DNA of 64,000 bases, from contig NZ_LRBG01000037.1 in the NCBI RefSeq assembly GCF_001580545.1, forward strand, positions 248,001-312,000. The letters are read 5' to 3'. Position 1 is the stretch's first letter. Each line of letters starts with the position of its first letter. This document shows positions 1 to 9,395 of the stretch, in pieces. Position numbers and translations under genes: made by a program. The notes under the pieces are model-generated. The model was not told where the DNA came from, ran no database searches, and saw nothing but the letters and a program-made list of their open reading frames with translations. The stretch comes from Paraburkholderia monticola. GTDB lineage: Bacteria > Pseudomonadota > Gammaproteobacteria > Burkholderiales > Burkholderiaceae.

Positions 1-148
1 AGACCAGGGGCAAAGATGACCGCTGCTCTGCGGCGCCTACAACGGCCACTTTGCCGCAGGAACCGCGGGGAAACCGGCTGCGGCGGAGCGCACGGACTGC
101 TGCGCGCCCCCCGATGTTTGATGCGACTCCAATCATCGCCGACGGGCC
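1..148. other. left-edge sequence without a gene
   Basis: No convincing coding frame, RNA or repeat is visible here. It lies downstream of the metallopeptidase gene that ends at 149. Confidence 0.5.
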
Positions 149-1219
149 TTAGTGACGTCGCGCCGACCGGGTAACGCAATCGACAAACCGCAGCTTTTCG
201 ACGACCGCGTCGGACCATGCGCCCGGATACGAATCTGCAGCGCCAATACTACGATTGAGTGTATTCACGACCGCAGTGAGGGCGAACCATTTTGTCATCG
301 AACATTGAAAGTCATCGTCGGCCCGTTCCACCGATTGCAGCTGTGGCACCCTCGCGTCATGACCGCTTGCAGTACCCTGAGCAATGGAAAGCCCATACGC
401 AGTTGCCGTATCGATGGTGTCGACAATGCGCAGATAGTGTGCCCACGTCTCCGCCCAGTCCTCCCACGGATGCATCGCAGCGTATGCGCTGATAAACGAA
501 TCTTGCCATCCGCCGCGTACCGCGCCTTCGCGATAGTGGATTGCAAGCGCCCGGCGATAGTCCGCCCGTTCGTCCCCGAAGATCAGTCGAAACTGTGTGA
601 GCAACGGTGTCCCCACTATCGGGCGATCATCGAAATAATGCCCGATTTCATGGCGGAAATGACCAAGAAGCGTGCGATGAGGTTCCCTCATTGCCAGACG
701 GGTTTGCTCTCGATGCTCGTCATCGGCTTCGGCGACATTCACCGTGATCAGCCCGCTCGCATGTCCCGTCAATACCGCCTTCGAAGGCGTGTCCTCGAGA
801 AACGCAAATTGAAGGCCCTTCGAAGGATTTTCGTCGCGCGACTCGACCGTCAGTCCGAGATCGTCAAGCGTATAGAGCAGCCGTCGTTTCGCGGACTCCA
901 GCATAAACCAGTAATATCGTCGGCGAGGTACTGAGAGATCTGGAATCGTGTGCGTCAGGCGACAAGCACGGCAAAGCGCATGGCAAGATTGCGCCGGCAA
1001 CATCCAGTTGCACACACCTTGCGTCGCATAGTTCAGGCACGGCTTGTACAAGGTTGTAGCGTCGTCTGGCAGACGCTGCCATCGCCCATCGCCGAGGTCC
1101 CGGAAGGCACTCATCTCCGCTGTTTCAGCAATGAACCCCAGAACGGCGCCGCAACCGTCGCAGTGGTTACTCTCGAAGAGAACGGGATGATGACAGCAGC
1201 CGCACTGAAAGGTTTTCAT
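149..1219 (-). CDS. zinc-ribbon putative zinc metallopeptidase
   Basis: A 356-residue protein. The N-terminal ~90 residues carry paired cysteines (C6, C8/C9, C20, C23, then C61, C70, C79, C83, C86), as expected for one or two zinc ribbons. The centre carries HEIGHYFDD (H190, E191, H194), a gluzincin-type HExxH zinc site. The combination matches the family annotated as putative zinc-binding metallopeptidase (zinc ribbon plus Peptidase_Mx-like domain), which is a family assignment from memory. No signal peptide is seen, so it is probably cytoplasmic. An upstream ATG at 1330 would add 37 arginine- and serine-rich residues that look non-coding, so the ATG at 1219 next to MKTFQCGC is preferred. 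It stands alone; substrate unknown. Confidence 0.8.
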   Translation of the reverse strand: MKTFQCGCCHHPVLFESNHCDGCGAVLGFIAETAEMSAFRDLGDGRWQRLPDDATTLYKPCLNYATQGVCNWMLPAQSCHALCRACRLTHTIPDLSVPRRRYYWFMLESAKRRLLYTLDDLGLTVESRDENPSKGLQFAFLEDTPSKAVLTGHASGLITVNVAEADDEHREQTRLAMREPHRTLLGHFRHEIGHYFDDRPIVGTPLLTQFRLIFGDERADYRRALAIHYREGAVRGGWQDSFISAYAAMHPWEDWAETWAHYLRIVDTIDTATAYGLSIAQGTASGHDARVPQLQSVERADDDFQCSMTKWFALTAVVNTLNRSIGAADSYPGAWSDAVVEKLRFVDCVTRSARRH

Positions 1220-1479
1220 CGAAGTTGCCGAGGACACGCATTCGTCGCACGTGAACGAGGTGCTCGCCCACGGTCGGCTGCTAGTCGATGGTCCCCTTCC
1301 CTTAGCACAACACCGCGATGCAATCGGCAACTTTTGTCGTCTAGCCGTATCGTGATTTTTGCGGTCAGTTCGCCCCGCGCGGGCCCGGCGACTTTCAATG
1401 GTGACTTATAGCGGCGGCTGTCTCGGCAGCAAGATTGGGGCGATCGCAGCACCGTGATTCACGGACCGCCGCACACCTT

Positions 1480-4400
1480 CTACTTGGACAACAATCGCAG
1501 CAAGTCTTCCGGATCGACGGGCTTGGTCAGATGGTGGTCGAAACCTGCCTCGGCCGAGCGCATGCGGTCCGCTGGCATTCCATATCCCGTAACGGCGATC
1601 AGTGTGACGTCGCGACCGGGCGCGGACTTGCGCAGTTGCCTTGCCACCTCAAAGCCGTCCTGATCTGGAAGTCCGATGTCGAGCAGAACGACTTCTGGCC
1701 TGAAGGCTTCGACCGCCGCGATTCCCGAGATGCCATCCAGGCGGGTCTGCACGTCATGACCTTCGATGGCCAGAAGCATCGCCAGCGCTTCGCTCGCGTC
1801 GGCGTTGTCGTCGATGATGAGAATCCGCTTCGCTGGCACTGCGGCGCGGGTCGGCGGTGCATCGACACTTTCCTCCGCGCCCGGTGTTGCACCAAGCGGC
1901 AGATCGACAACGAACTCGCTGCCTGTCCTGCCGTCACTGATTGCCCTGACCGAGCCGCCGTGCAACTCGACCAGACGCCTGACCACGGAGAGTCCGACGC
2001 CCAACCCGTTCTGGCGCTGGTTGCCCGATACCGGGCCCTGGACGAACATTTCGAACAGACTCCCAAGCATCTGTGGCGGGATACCCCTGCCATTGTCCTT
2101 GATGCTCATAGAAAGCCTGTCAGCCGTTCGTACCGCACGCAGTTGTATGGTGCCTCCGGGCGGAGTGAATTTTGCGGCATTGATCAAGATGTTCTCAATG
2201 ACCTGCGACAGACGGGTCGAGTCAGCGTACAGATAGACGGATTCTTCCGGAAGCGAGACCAGGAGCGTGTGATGACGTTCATCGACGATCGGCTGGCAAA
2301 CCTCGATCGCACTCTGGACAACTGTCTTCAGCAAAACGGTTTGACGGTTCAATTCAATGCTGCCACTCGTGATCCGCGTGATATCAAGCATGTCGTTGAC
2401 AAGGTGCATCATTGCGCGCACCTGACGCTGTATGACGCCAGCGGCCCAGCCTTTCTTCGTTTCTCCAACCGCGTCGGAGACCAGCAGGTTGCCGGCGGAA
2501 ACCAGCGCTGCCAGCGGATTGCGTAGCTCATGGCCTAGCGTGGCCAGAAATTCGTTTTTCCGGCGGTCGGCAAGCGCTAGCTGCGCCGCACGTTCACTCA
2601 GGTGACGATTGCTGACGCTGCGATTGGTGAGATCGCGCTCTGTCGACGCAACCCCTATGGCGTTACCCGCATCGTCTAGCAGAAGCGACATGGTCAACCA
2701 TATGTCGATCGTCCGACCGTCTTTGGCAACGCGCCGCGTTTCGTAGGAATGCAACGCTTCGTTGTGCGACGCCTCCTGGATGAACTCGAGGTGGTCCTGC
2801 CTCGCGCCTCGTGGCACCATATCGGCGACAGTCATGCTGAGCGCTTCCGCCTCGCTATAGCCGTACATTCCGGTGGCTGCCCTGTTCCATGCAAGGAAGC
2901 GGCCCTTAAGGTCAAATACCGTTACTGCGTCGTTGGAATCCTGGACGACTGCCGCGAGCCGCCGCGAGCGCTCTTCGGCTCGCTTGACATGAGTAATGTC
3001 TGTCCAGGTGACGACGGCGCCGGCAGGCGCCTTGCCATGAAGCGCGACATAGGGCGTGACCCGCCGCATGAACCATTGTCGAGTGGCCGTTCCAACTTCT
3101 CTTTCCACGTGTCCCGTTGCACCAGAAAGCACCTGCTCTACATCCTGCTCTAATGTTCCGCCGAGAGGTGCAGCCAGTACTCCGGAGAGGGCACGCCCGG
3201 TATCAGGTAGTGCGAGCCCGAACAGACGGGACGCGCTGGGCGTAAATCGCTTTATCGCGCCGTGCCGGTCGAGAAGCAACGTCGCAATCTCGGTGCTCGC
3301 GAGAAGATTCGTGACGTCTTCGGCGAGCGCCTCTGCCTGACCGATCTTGTGTTCGAGCTGGGCATTGACCTGGTTCAACTGTTCGTTGACTGCCTGCAAT
3401 TCTTCTTTCGAAGTCTCCAGCTCTTCGTTGGCCGAACGTAACTCTTCGTTCATCGAAAGAATTTCTTCGTTCGATACCCTTAGCTCGCTGTTTCTCTCTT
3501 CCAGTTCCTCAATGGTGTTGCCAAGGGCGGACTGGGTTGTGCGAAGTTCGCTCTCAAGATGCCAGAGATCTGAATCGACACCCGCAGCGATCGGCGAAGC
3601 GGGCCGGTCAATGACGGGCAGCCGCGCGAAAATGATAAGCAGGGCCTTGCCAGAATGCGCTGTATCGAAAGGCCGTGTGACAGTGATTTTCACTTCTGGC
3701 CCTTCGCCGTCCGACACCACCTCGCTGACAGGGGTGCCGGATTCGCTTTCGATAGCCCGGCGCAGCACGATATGCAGTTTCAGGCGCAGCCCTTCGCGGG
3801 CCATATCGAGAACGTTGCCGGTCGGTTCTCCCGCCGGTTGTCGCAGATATTCGTCTGCTGAGCCGCTTATGTAGAGGACCTGATGCGCGGCGTTAACCAG
3901 TACCGCAGCGGCGTGATGTTCGGTCAGCAGGGTTGCGTTCACCAGCTCCGCGTATCCCTTGCTTCTTATGCCCACGCGGCTTGTCGGCGGGAATTCGTCG
4001 CGCCGCGCTGTCCGTGTCGAAAAACGGTAGCCGGAAACGCCGGGCGCTGTAACCGGACTGCGCTGGTAAATTCGCCACGCGTTGGACATTTCCTGGAACT
4101 GGACGGAATCCGGATCCGTGCTTTCTGAGCGTCCAAGAAACAGATACCGCTTTGGGTTCAGCGAAAAGTGAAACAGCTCGAACACGCGCTGCTGGGCTTC
4201 AGGTTCGAGATAAATCAGCAGGTTCCGGCAGCTGATGAGGTCGACGCGGGAGAATGGCGGGTCGGCGATCAGGTTCTGCGGCGTAAAAAGGATCGTTTCC
4301 CGAAGGTTCTGCCGGACTTGATATCCGTCGCCCTGCGGATGAAAGAAGCGGTTCAGCCGGGCCTCCCCAAGGGGTAACGCGACACCGGGTGTATAGATGC

Positions 4401-5493
4401 CGGTTCGGGCCCGCGCGAGAGCCGCACGGTTCACATCGGACGCGAGAATCATGAATTTTCGCGATCCATTGCGCTTCTCGATCTCCTCGGTGAGCAGCAT
4501 GGCCATCGAATAGGCTTCTTCCCCTGTCGCACATCCTGGCACCCAGACGCGCAGTGGCTGTTCGCCTTCCGGCTCGTCAAGGAGGCCAGTCAGAACGCGC
4601 TCGGTGAGCACTTTCCACGCGTCCGGGTCGCGGAAAAACTCCGTCACGCCAATCATCATGTCCAGGCTTAGCGCATCCGCTTCCTCGGCCCGGGTTTTCA
4701 GTATGTCGCAGTAAGCATCAAGGCTGTTCACCCGGTTCACGGTCATACGGCGGGCGATACGTCTTTCCAAGGTTCCCCGCTTGTATCCTCTGAAGTCCGC
4801 GCCGGCGGCCGCCAACGCGCGTAGCACCGGCTCGAGATCGGCAGGATGCTCCTCGTCGTCTGCGGCCGGTAAGCTGAGAGCGGCTGGGCGCTCGATGTAG
4901 TCAATCAACGCCGCGGGCATTTTGTCCACTGGAAGCACGTAGTCGACCAGCCCTGTCGCGATCGCGTGTTCCGGCATCGCACTGTGCTCAGCGGATTCGG
5001 GCGTCTGTGCCATCACCATACCGCCCTCGACCTTGATGGCTCGCAGGCCGGCAGCACCGTCGGCATTTGCCCCCGTGAGCACGATTCCGATGGCGCGCTC
5101 GTGCTGATCGGCTGCCAGGGATGAGAACAAACGGTCGATGGGCATTGGAATTTCGGGACGCCCCACCGCCGGCATCAGTTTGAATGCGCCCCGGGCGACG
5201 CTCACCGATACCTTCGGCGGAATGACGTACACACATCCCCCTCGAATCGGCGCACCGTCTTCAATCATGGATACGACGAAGGATGTATCCCTTGCAAGAA
5301 GCTCCGGCAGATGACTTTCGGAATCCGGCCACAGATGAACGACGACCACGAAGGCGATGTCGTGCGGCATGGCGGAAGCCGCCCGGAAAAACTGGCCGAG
5401 GGCGTGCAGCGCACCGGCTGATCCGCCGATTGCCACGATTCGTGCGGGAGCAGGCGGTGCGCACTCGGTAAGCTGTTCTTTTGCGTCGAGCAT
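1480..5493 (-). CDS. CheB-CheR-PAS-histidine kinase-receiver hybrid
   Basis: A 1337-residue multidomain signalling protein. Residues ~18-195 are a CheB methylesterase domain with the S25, H53 and D145 triad (GGSAGA, VVHLWP, TGANADGAAG). Residues ~215-475 are a CheR methyltransferase with the SAM-binding VPGCATGEEAYS at 318-329. Residues ~645-725 are a Glu/Asn-rich coiled coil, followed by PAS domains at ~730-835 and ~845-955. A HisKA domain has H988 (LGHELRNPL), and an HATPase_c follows with NAAKFTP, DNGRGIP and GLGVGLS motifs (1105-1200). The C-terminal receiver (1223-1337) has D1272. All catalytic residues are present. No chemoreceptor or CheA/CheW gene is nearby, so it probably feeds a non-chemotaxis pathway. 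It appears monocistronic. Confidence 0.93.
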   Translation of the reverse strand: MLDAKEQLTECAPPAPARIVAIGGSAGALHALGQFFRAASAMPHDIAFVVVVHLWPDSESHLPELLARDTSFVVSMIEDGAPIRGGCVYVIPPKVSVSVARGAFKLMPAVGRPEIPMPIDRLFSSLAADQHERAIGIVLTGANADGAAGLRAIKVEGGMVMAQTPESAEHSAMPEHAIATGLVDYVLPVDKMPAALIDYIERPAALSLPAADDEEHPADLEPVLRALAAAGADFRGYKRGTLERRIARRMTVNRVNSLDAYCDILKTRAEEADALSLDMMIGVTEFFRDPDAWKVLTERVLTGLLDEPEGEQPLRVWVPGCATGEEAYSMAMLLTEEIEKRNGSRKFMILASDVNRAALARARTGIYTPGVALPLGEARLNRFFHPQGDGYQVRQNLRETILFTPQNLIADPPFSRVDLISCRNLLIYLEPEAQQRVFELFHFSLNPKRYLFLGRSESTDPDSVQFQEMSNAWRIYQRSPVTAPGVSGYRFSTRTARRDEFPPTSRVGIRSKGYAELVNATLLTEHHAAAVLVNAAHQVLYISGSADEYLRQPAGEPTGNVLDMAREGLRLKLHIVLRRAIESESGTPVSEVVSDGEGPEVKITVTRPFDTAHSGKALLIIFARLPVIDRPASPIAAGVDSDLWHLESELRTTQSALGNTIEELEERNSELRVSNEEILSMNEELRSANEELETSKEELQAVNEQLNQVNAQLEHKIGQAEALAEDVTNLLASTEIATLLLDRHGAIKRFTPSASRLFGLALPDTGRALSGVLAAPLGGTLEQDVEQVLSGATGHVEREVGTATRQWFMRRVTPYVALHGKAPAGAVVTWTDITHVKRAEERSRRLAAVVQDSNDAVTVFDLKGRFLAWNRAATGMYGYSEAEALSMTVADMVPRGARQDHLEFIQEASHNEALHSYETRRVAKDGRTIDIWLTMSLLLDDAGNAIGVASTERDLTNRSVSNRHLSERAAQLALADRRKNEFLATLGHELRNPLAALVSAGNLLVSDAVGETKKGWAAGVIQRQVRAMMHLVNDMLDITRITSGSIELNRQTVLLKTVVQSAIEVCQPIVDERHHTLLVSLPEESVYLYADSTRLSQVIENILINAAKFTPPGGTIQLRAVRTADRLSMSIKDNGRGIPPQMLGSLFEMFVQGPVSGNQRQNGLGVGLSVVRRLVELHGGSVRAISDGRTGSEFVVDLPLGATPGAEESVDAPPTRAAVPAKRILIIDDNADASEALAMLLAIEGHDVQTRLDGISGIAAVEAFRPEVVLLDIGLPDQDGFEVARQLRKSAPGRDVTLIAVTGYGMPADRMRSAEAGFDHHLTKPVDPEDLLRLLSK

Positions 5494-5666
5494 GTTTGGG
5501 CACAGGATCCGCAGAAATTTGGGTGAAACTCAACTTCTAACCATGCCGCGCACCACGTAGCGCGTCGCATTTCCGTTGACATTTTCTCACGCATTGCCTG
5601 TCATAGGGTCAGTTCAGCCTGCGCTCGACGGCCCTCTGGATATCACGTTCCCGATCACGCGCGTTA

Positions 5667-6140
5667 TTGGGGTCTGCGCAAAGACCGTACCTTCACCTGC
5701 GATCGAACATCGCCGCAGAGGCACGCGCGAAGATCGTTTATGAACGGCTGATCAATGTCACGGATGATCCCGGGATCAAGGAAACGCTCGGCTTTCTGAT
5801 GACACGGGAGATCGCGCATCAGAAATCGTTCGAGAAGGCGCTGCATTCTATCCAGCCAAACTTCCCGCAGGGCAAGCTTCCGGGCGTGCCCGAATTCACA
5901 AGTGTCTACTACAACATGTCGAAAGGTGACAACGCGCCGCGCGGGCCATGGAATGAAGGACCCGAATGGGAATACGTCGATTCCCCAGAACCGGCGGTCG
6001 ATGGCGGCGACGGACTTGCGACTGTCAATGTGTCGAAGAACGATGTGAAGACCTTGCAGGCCATGGCGTCCCGCACGGCATCGGACACGTCGTCCGATCC
6101 AATGACGGGCGCCGATCTGGGCACTGGGCAAGCAGCATAA
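5667..6140 (+). pseudogene. 5'-truncated manganese catalase copy
   Basis: From about 5692 the frame reads LRSNIAAEARAKIVYERL and continues to a normal C-terminus (SSDPMTGADLGTG). It is closely similar to the C-terminal half of the full-length Mn catalase at 37487-38362. The first ~140 residues of the full-length enzyme, including the first metal-ligand helices, are missing, and nothing upstream resembles them. EARAKIVYE and REIAHQ are retained, but half of the four-helix bundle is gone, so catalase activity is unlikely. The ATG at 5667 is probably fortuitous. The orientation is opposite to that of the intact copy. Confidence 0.85.
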
Positions 6141-6340
6141 GTCCGTTGTACAGCTATGTCAGGGCGAGCGTCACGATGTATCCTCGCCCCCCCGCACCGC
6201 GGCGGCCAAATCGATATTGGAGGCCGGAACGTGCCGCGACGTTGAAGCTGTGCAACTCGAGGCGCTCCTTATTGATTTTCACAGGCACTGGTAGATGCCA
6301 ACGAGAAGATTGTCGGTTATCCCCGATCTACCGCTCGAGG

Positions 6341-6460
6341 GGCGACCCGGGCATCGGCCACGCCCTCGTCGGGAATCTGATTAAACTGCACGGAGGTTCC
6401 GTCGATGGGAGCAATGAGGGACCGGGAAAAGGCGCGACATTCACGGTGACAGTGTCTCAA
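6341..6460 (+). pseudogene. histidine kinase ATPase-domain scrap
   Basis: A stretch in one frame reads GDPGIGHALVGNLIKLHGGS and then NEGPGKGATFTVTV. This is the G2-box and terminal strand pattern of HATPase_c domains (consensus GLGIGLALV..LVELHGG...GKGSEF). There is no kinase N-terminus or start codon, and the second glycine of GLG has become aspartate-proline. It is a decayed fragment. Codons around it are R/S-rich, which suggests no selection. It lies between the Mn catalase fragment and the SDR gene. Confidence 0.6.
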
Positions 6461-6654
6461 GCCTGGTTCGCATATTTCCGATTGTACGGGCCGAATTCTG
6501 CCCGATGTGGTCGACGGCACCAGCCCCAAGCGGACGGCGGAAATCCATTTCCGAGCGTCCGCTCATCGCGCCGAAGCCGTCCTTCGGCGAAGCAGGTCGT
6601 AGAAGCGCTGTCGTGCATACCGGTCTTTGACGACCCCGGACCGCGGTCGGACAG

Positions 6655-7401
6655 TCATAGCGCCAAGCCACCGTCGATGGTGATACTGGAGCCCGTCATG
6701 TAGCCTGACTCCTTGCTGGCGACGTACGCAACCAGGCCGGCAATCTCGTCCGGATCTGCCGCACGCTTGAGCGGGCTGAGTTGCTTGATCCTCTCGATAT
6801 GATCGACTGTCATATCCGTTACAGTAGGCCCGGGCTGAATGTTGTTGACTGTGATGCCACGGCCCGCGAGGTCGATAGCAATACCTTTCACCATGACTGC
6901 AACCGCGGCCTTCGTCATTGAGTAAACGCTCGAACCCGGGTAGCCGCTTCGCACCGCGGTGTTGCTGCCGATCGTAATGATGCGGCCACCGTCAGTGAGA
7001 CGCGCAGCCGCAGTCTGGATGGCGAGAAAGACGCCACGCACATTGACGTTCAGCATCCGGTCAAGATCTTCCACGCTCACCGACGCGACGTCGCCAAGCA
7101 ACAGGATGCCTGCGTTGACAACCGCAATATCCAGTCTCCCAAAGTGGTCTACGGCGTGTGCGACGGCTGCTTCGATCGCTGCCGGATCGCCGCTGTCTGC
7201 CCTGATTGCAAGGCCGCTTCGTCCCGTGTCCTCTATCGCCCCGATCGTTTCGGCCGCTCGTTCCGGCGCCGACACGTAGGTCACCACTACATCGGCCCCC
7301 TCGTTTGCCAGACGTCTCGCTGCCGCCGCACCAATGCCTCGTGAACCGCCAAAGACAATGGCGACCTTTCCCGTAAGTTTGCGACTCTCGTTCACTCTCA
7401 T
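6655..7401 (-). CDS. SDR family NAD(P)-dependent oxidoreductase
   Basis: A classical short-chain dehydrogenase of about 248 residues. It has the TGxxxGxG-type cofactor loop as GGSRGIG near the N-terminus, NAG after strand beta-4, a catalytic YSMTK (Tyr-x3-Lys) preceded by serine, and the IDGG C-terminal motif. The start is set at MRVNESRKL (7401), with GGAG just upstream. An in-frame ATG at 7440 would add 13 residues but has no ribosome site. It lies 63 bp downstream of a TetR gene on the same strand and is probably its co-transcribed target. The substrate cannot be deduced from sequence. Confidence 0.88.
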   Translation of the reverse strand: MRVNESRKLTGKVAIVFGGSRGIGAAAARRLANEGADVVVTYVSAPERAAETIGAIEDTGRSGLAIRADSGDPAAIEAAVAHAVDHFGRLDIAVVNAGILLLGDVASVSVEDLDRMLNVNVRGVFLAIQTAAARLTDGGRIITIGSNTAVRSGYPGSSVYSMTKAAVAVMVKGIAIDLAGRGITVNNIQPGPTVTDMTVDHIERIKQLSPLKRAADPDEIAGLVAYVASKESGYMTGSSITIDGGLAL

Positions 7402-7464
7402 CTCCGTTCTTGACACATCAGTCCATAATAGGGCGCGCATAAGTCACGCGAGGATTTTCATTGC

Positions 7465-8049
7465 CTAGCGCGATCTAAGGCGGTTGATTGCAAACCTGGC
7501 CAGCATGCACAGGCTCTTCGCGTCGCCGCCCGCGCGGGCGGCGAGCTGAATGCCCTGCATCGTCATCTGTAAAAAGGCGGCGGCTTCGCCGGCGTTGATG
7601 GTGGGATCGACCTCTCCGCATTCCTGCCCCTCACGGACGCGTTCAGTCAGGCGTCTGAAAAGCCTTGGGCCCACTTTGCTCCGCAGCATCGCAAGCTGCG
7701 GGTCCGCAGCCCCAAACTCACCGACAGCGCCGACGCCCATACACCCAAGTGCGCGAATGCTCTCGTCTTCGGCAATGAGACCGAGCAAGAGCGCTTCCAT
7801 ACCGTCTACCGGCGACGCAGCGCCATTCAAACGCTCTAGGTGGCCCGTGGTGCTTTCCTGTTGATATCGCTCCAGCGCTTCCAGGTAGAGTTTTCGTTTG
7901 TCACCGAACGCGTTGTAGAGGCTCTGTCGCCCAATTTTCATCGCAGCGAGCAGGTCCTCAGTTGAAGTTGAGGCGTAGCCTTTCGCCCAGAAAACGCGCG
8001 TAGCGCGGTCCAGTGCCTCTTCTCGATCGAATTCTCTAGGTCTAGCCAT
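7465..8049 (-). CDS. TetR/AcrR family transcriptional regulator
   Basis: A 194-residue protein with an N-terminal TetR helix-turn-helix. MARPREFDREEALDRA is followed by the GYASTSTEDLLAAM and GRQSLYNAFGDK recognition region (residues ~1-50). The C-terminal ligand-binding part matches the TetR_C type paired with 'MARPREF' regulators. It heads a two-gene unit with the SDR gene and probably represses both. Its -10 element lies only 7 bp before the ATG, so the mRNA may be leaderless. The inducer is unknown. Confidence 0.9.
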   Translation of the reverse strand: MARPREFDREEALDRATRVFWAKGYASTSTEDLLAAMKIGRQSLYNAFGDKRKLYLEALERYQQESTTGHLERLNGAASPVDGMEALLLGLIAEDESIRALGCMGVGAVGEFGAADPQLAMLRSKVGPRLFRRLTERVREGQECGEVDPTINAGEAAAFLQMTMQGIQLAARAGGDAKSLCMLARFAINRLRSR

Positions 8050-8055
8050 GGTTCG

Positions 8056-8084
8056 AGACTATTTGTTCTGGACTAATCTGTCAA
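8056..8084 (-). promoter_or_regulatory. sigma70-type promoter of the TetR-SDR unit
   Basis: On the minus strand TTGACA (8084-8079) is followed after 17 bp by TAGTCT (8061-8056). The predicted start falls on or within a base or two of the ATG at 8049. The spacer and -10 carry two direct AGTC-type half sites (TTAGTCC and TAGTCT), a plausible autorepression site. This is inferred from motif spacing only. Confidence 0.55.
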
Positions 8085-8303
8085 TAAAAATCCAACACTG
8101 GACAGCCCGGCGGGGTCGACCGTAGTCGACCCACTGCCGCCACCTAAACAAAATCCTCCACCGTCCGCTGTACAAGCAGAAGCGACGTTTATACGTTGCC
8201 GATGCAGCGTCGCCTATCGCCGCCACTAGTCGTGCCTGGGCCACTTAAAGTGTGTTCCCGCTATCATGCTGATCACGAAACCCCTACCAGGCAACGCCGT
8301 CCG

Positions 8304-9260
8304 ATGAAGATTCAGCATTTGCGGTGCTTCGCTTGCATCGCGGAAAAAGGCAGCATGCGCGCGGCCGCCGAAGAACTCAGTTTGTCCGCTACAGCTGTCA
8401 GCCTCGCGCTACGCGAATTGGAGCGTCACACCGGGGCACCCCTCTTTACCCGGCAGCCACAAGGTGTGGCGTTAACCTACGCTGGTCGCCGACTGCTCGC
8501 TCATGCACGCCTGATTCTTGCGCAAATCGATCGGGCAGAAGAAGAGATCGAGCAGATTCGTGGCCTGAAGGGAGGCGCGGTGACGGTCGGTGCCACGCCA
8601 TGGATCACGCAGACCATCTTGCCGCGCGCGCTCGCCGATTTTCAGCGCCTGCGCGCCGACGTGCGCCTCGACTGCGCAGAAACAATCGGCACCTCGCATG
8701 CTGGTCTGCGTGACGGCACGCTCGATTTTTCGCTCGGCCTCGCCCCGTCCAGAGCTCAGAGCGCCAACTTCATTTCACGTAAGCTGTTTTCTTGCGGTTT
8801 GGCGGTGGTCGGACGCATCGGTCATCCGCTCGTCAGTTGTACGTCGCTGCGAGATCTCGCGGACCAAAGCTGGGTAATGACCATGCGCGAAGATCTGCAC
8901 GAACAACGCCACAGCAACATGCTGGCGCGTCACGGACTCGCGCTGAAGCCCGAGCAGGTGCACTACGCGCGCTCCACACTGGTTTCGATCGCAATGATGG
9001 AAGGCAGCGACATGCTCGCCGTCTGCCCCTGGCCGCTGATCGAATCGCCACTGATGCGCACGCGCGTGGCCGCACTGCCAATTCAGGACGAAATGCCTGA
9101 GATGACCACCAGCCTCGTCATGCGACGAGGTGAACCGCCGAGTGCCACCGCCCAATTGATGATCGAATGTTTCATCGAGGCCGCCAAAGCGTGCCGCGAC
9201 AGCACCGAACCGGCGATTCGCCGGATGATGGCGTCGGTCGATTTCATTGAGCCGGACTAA
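8304..9260 (+). CDS. LysR family transcriptional regulator
   Basis: A 318-residue LTTR. The winged HTH is at residues 1-60 (MKIQHLRCFACIAEKGSMRAAAEELSLS written in two parts: MKIQHLRCFACIAEKG, then SMRAAAEELSLSATAVS), followed by a LysR_substrate effector domain. The ATG at 8304 is chosen because 36 additional upstream codons are not LTTR-like. It is transcribed toward the transporter, porin and amidase genes and is probably their activator. The effector may be the transported compound or a breakdown product. Confidence 0.9.
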   Translation: MKIQHLRCFACIAEKGSMRAAAEELSLSATAVSLALRELERHTGAPLFTRQPQGVALTYAGRRLLAHARLILAQIDRAEEEIEQIRGLKGGAVTVGATPWITQTILPRALADFQRLRADVRLDCAETIGTSHAGLRDGTLDFSLGLAPSRAQSANFISRKLFSCGLAVVGRIGHPLVSCTSLRDLADQSWVMTMREDLHEQRHSNMLARHGLALKPEQVHYARSTLVSIAMMEGSDMLAVCPWPLIESPLMRTRVAALPIQDEMPEMTTSLVMRRGEPPSATAQLMIECFIEAAKACRDSTEPAIRRMMASVDFIEPD

Positions 9261-9395
9261 TCAGGCCACCGGCGTGTAAAGAAAAACATTACACCAAATT
9301 GTTTCGTTGGCTATGACCGACACGCCGGTCAATTTACGATCGTGACACTGGTTCCGATGCGAACCGACTTTCGATTCTCCTGTCACGAGGCGCCA

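Noticed and set aside
5966..6703. 245-codon plus frame over the catalase fragment
   Set aside because: The first part is a shadow of the catalase frame; only the kinase scrap at 6341-6460 has family likeness.
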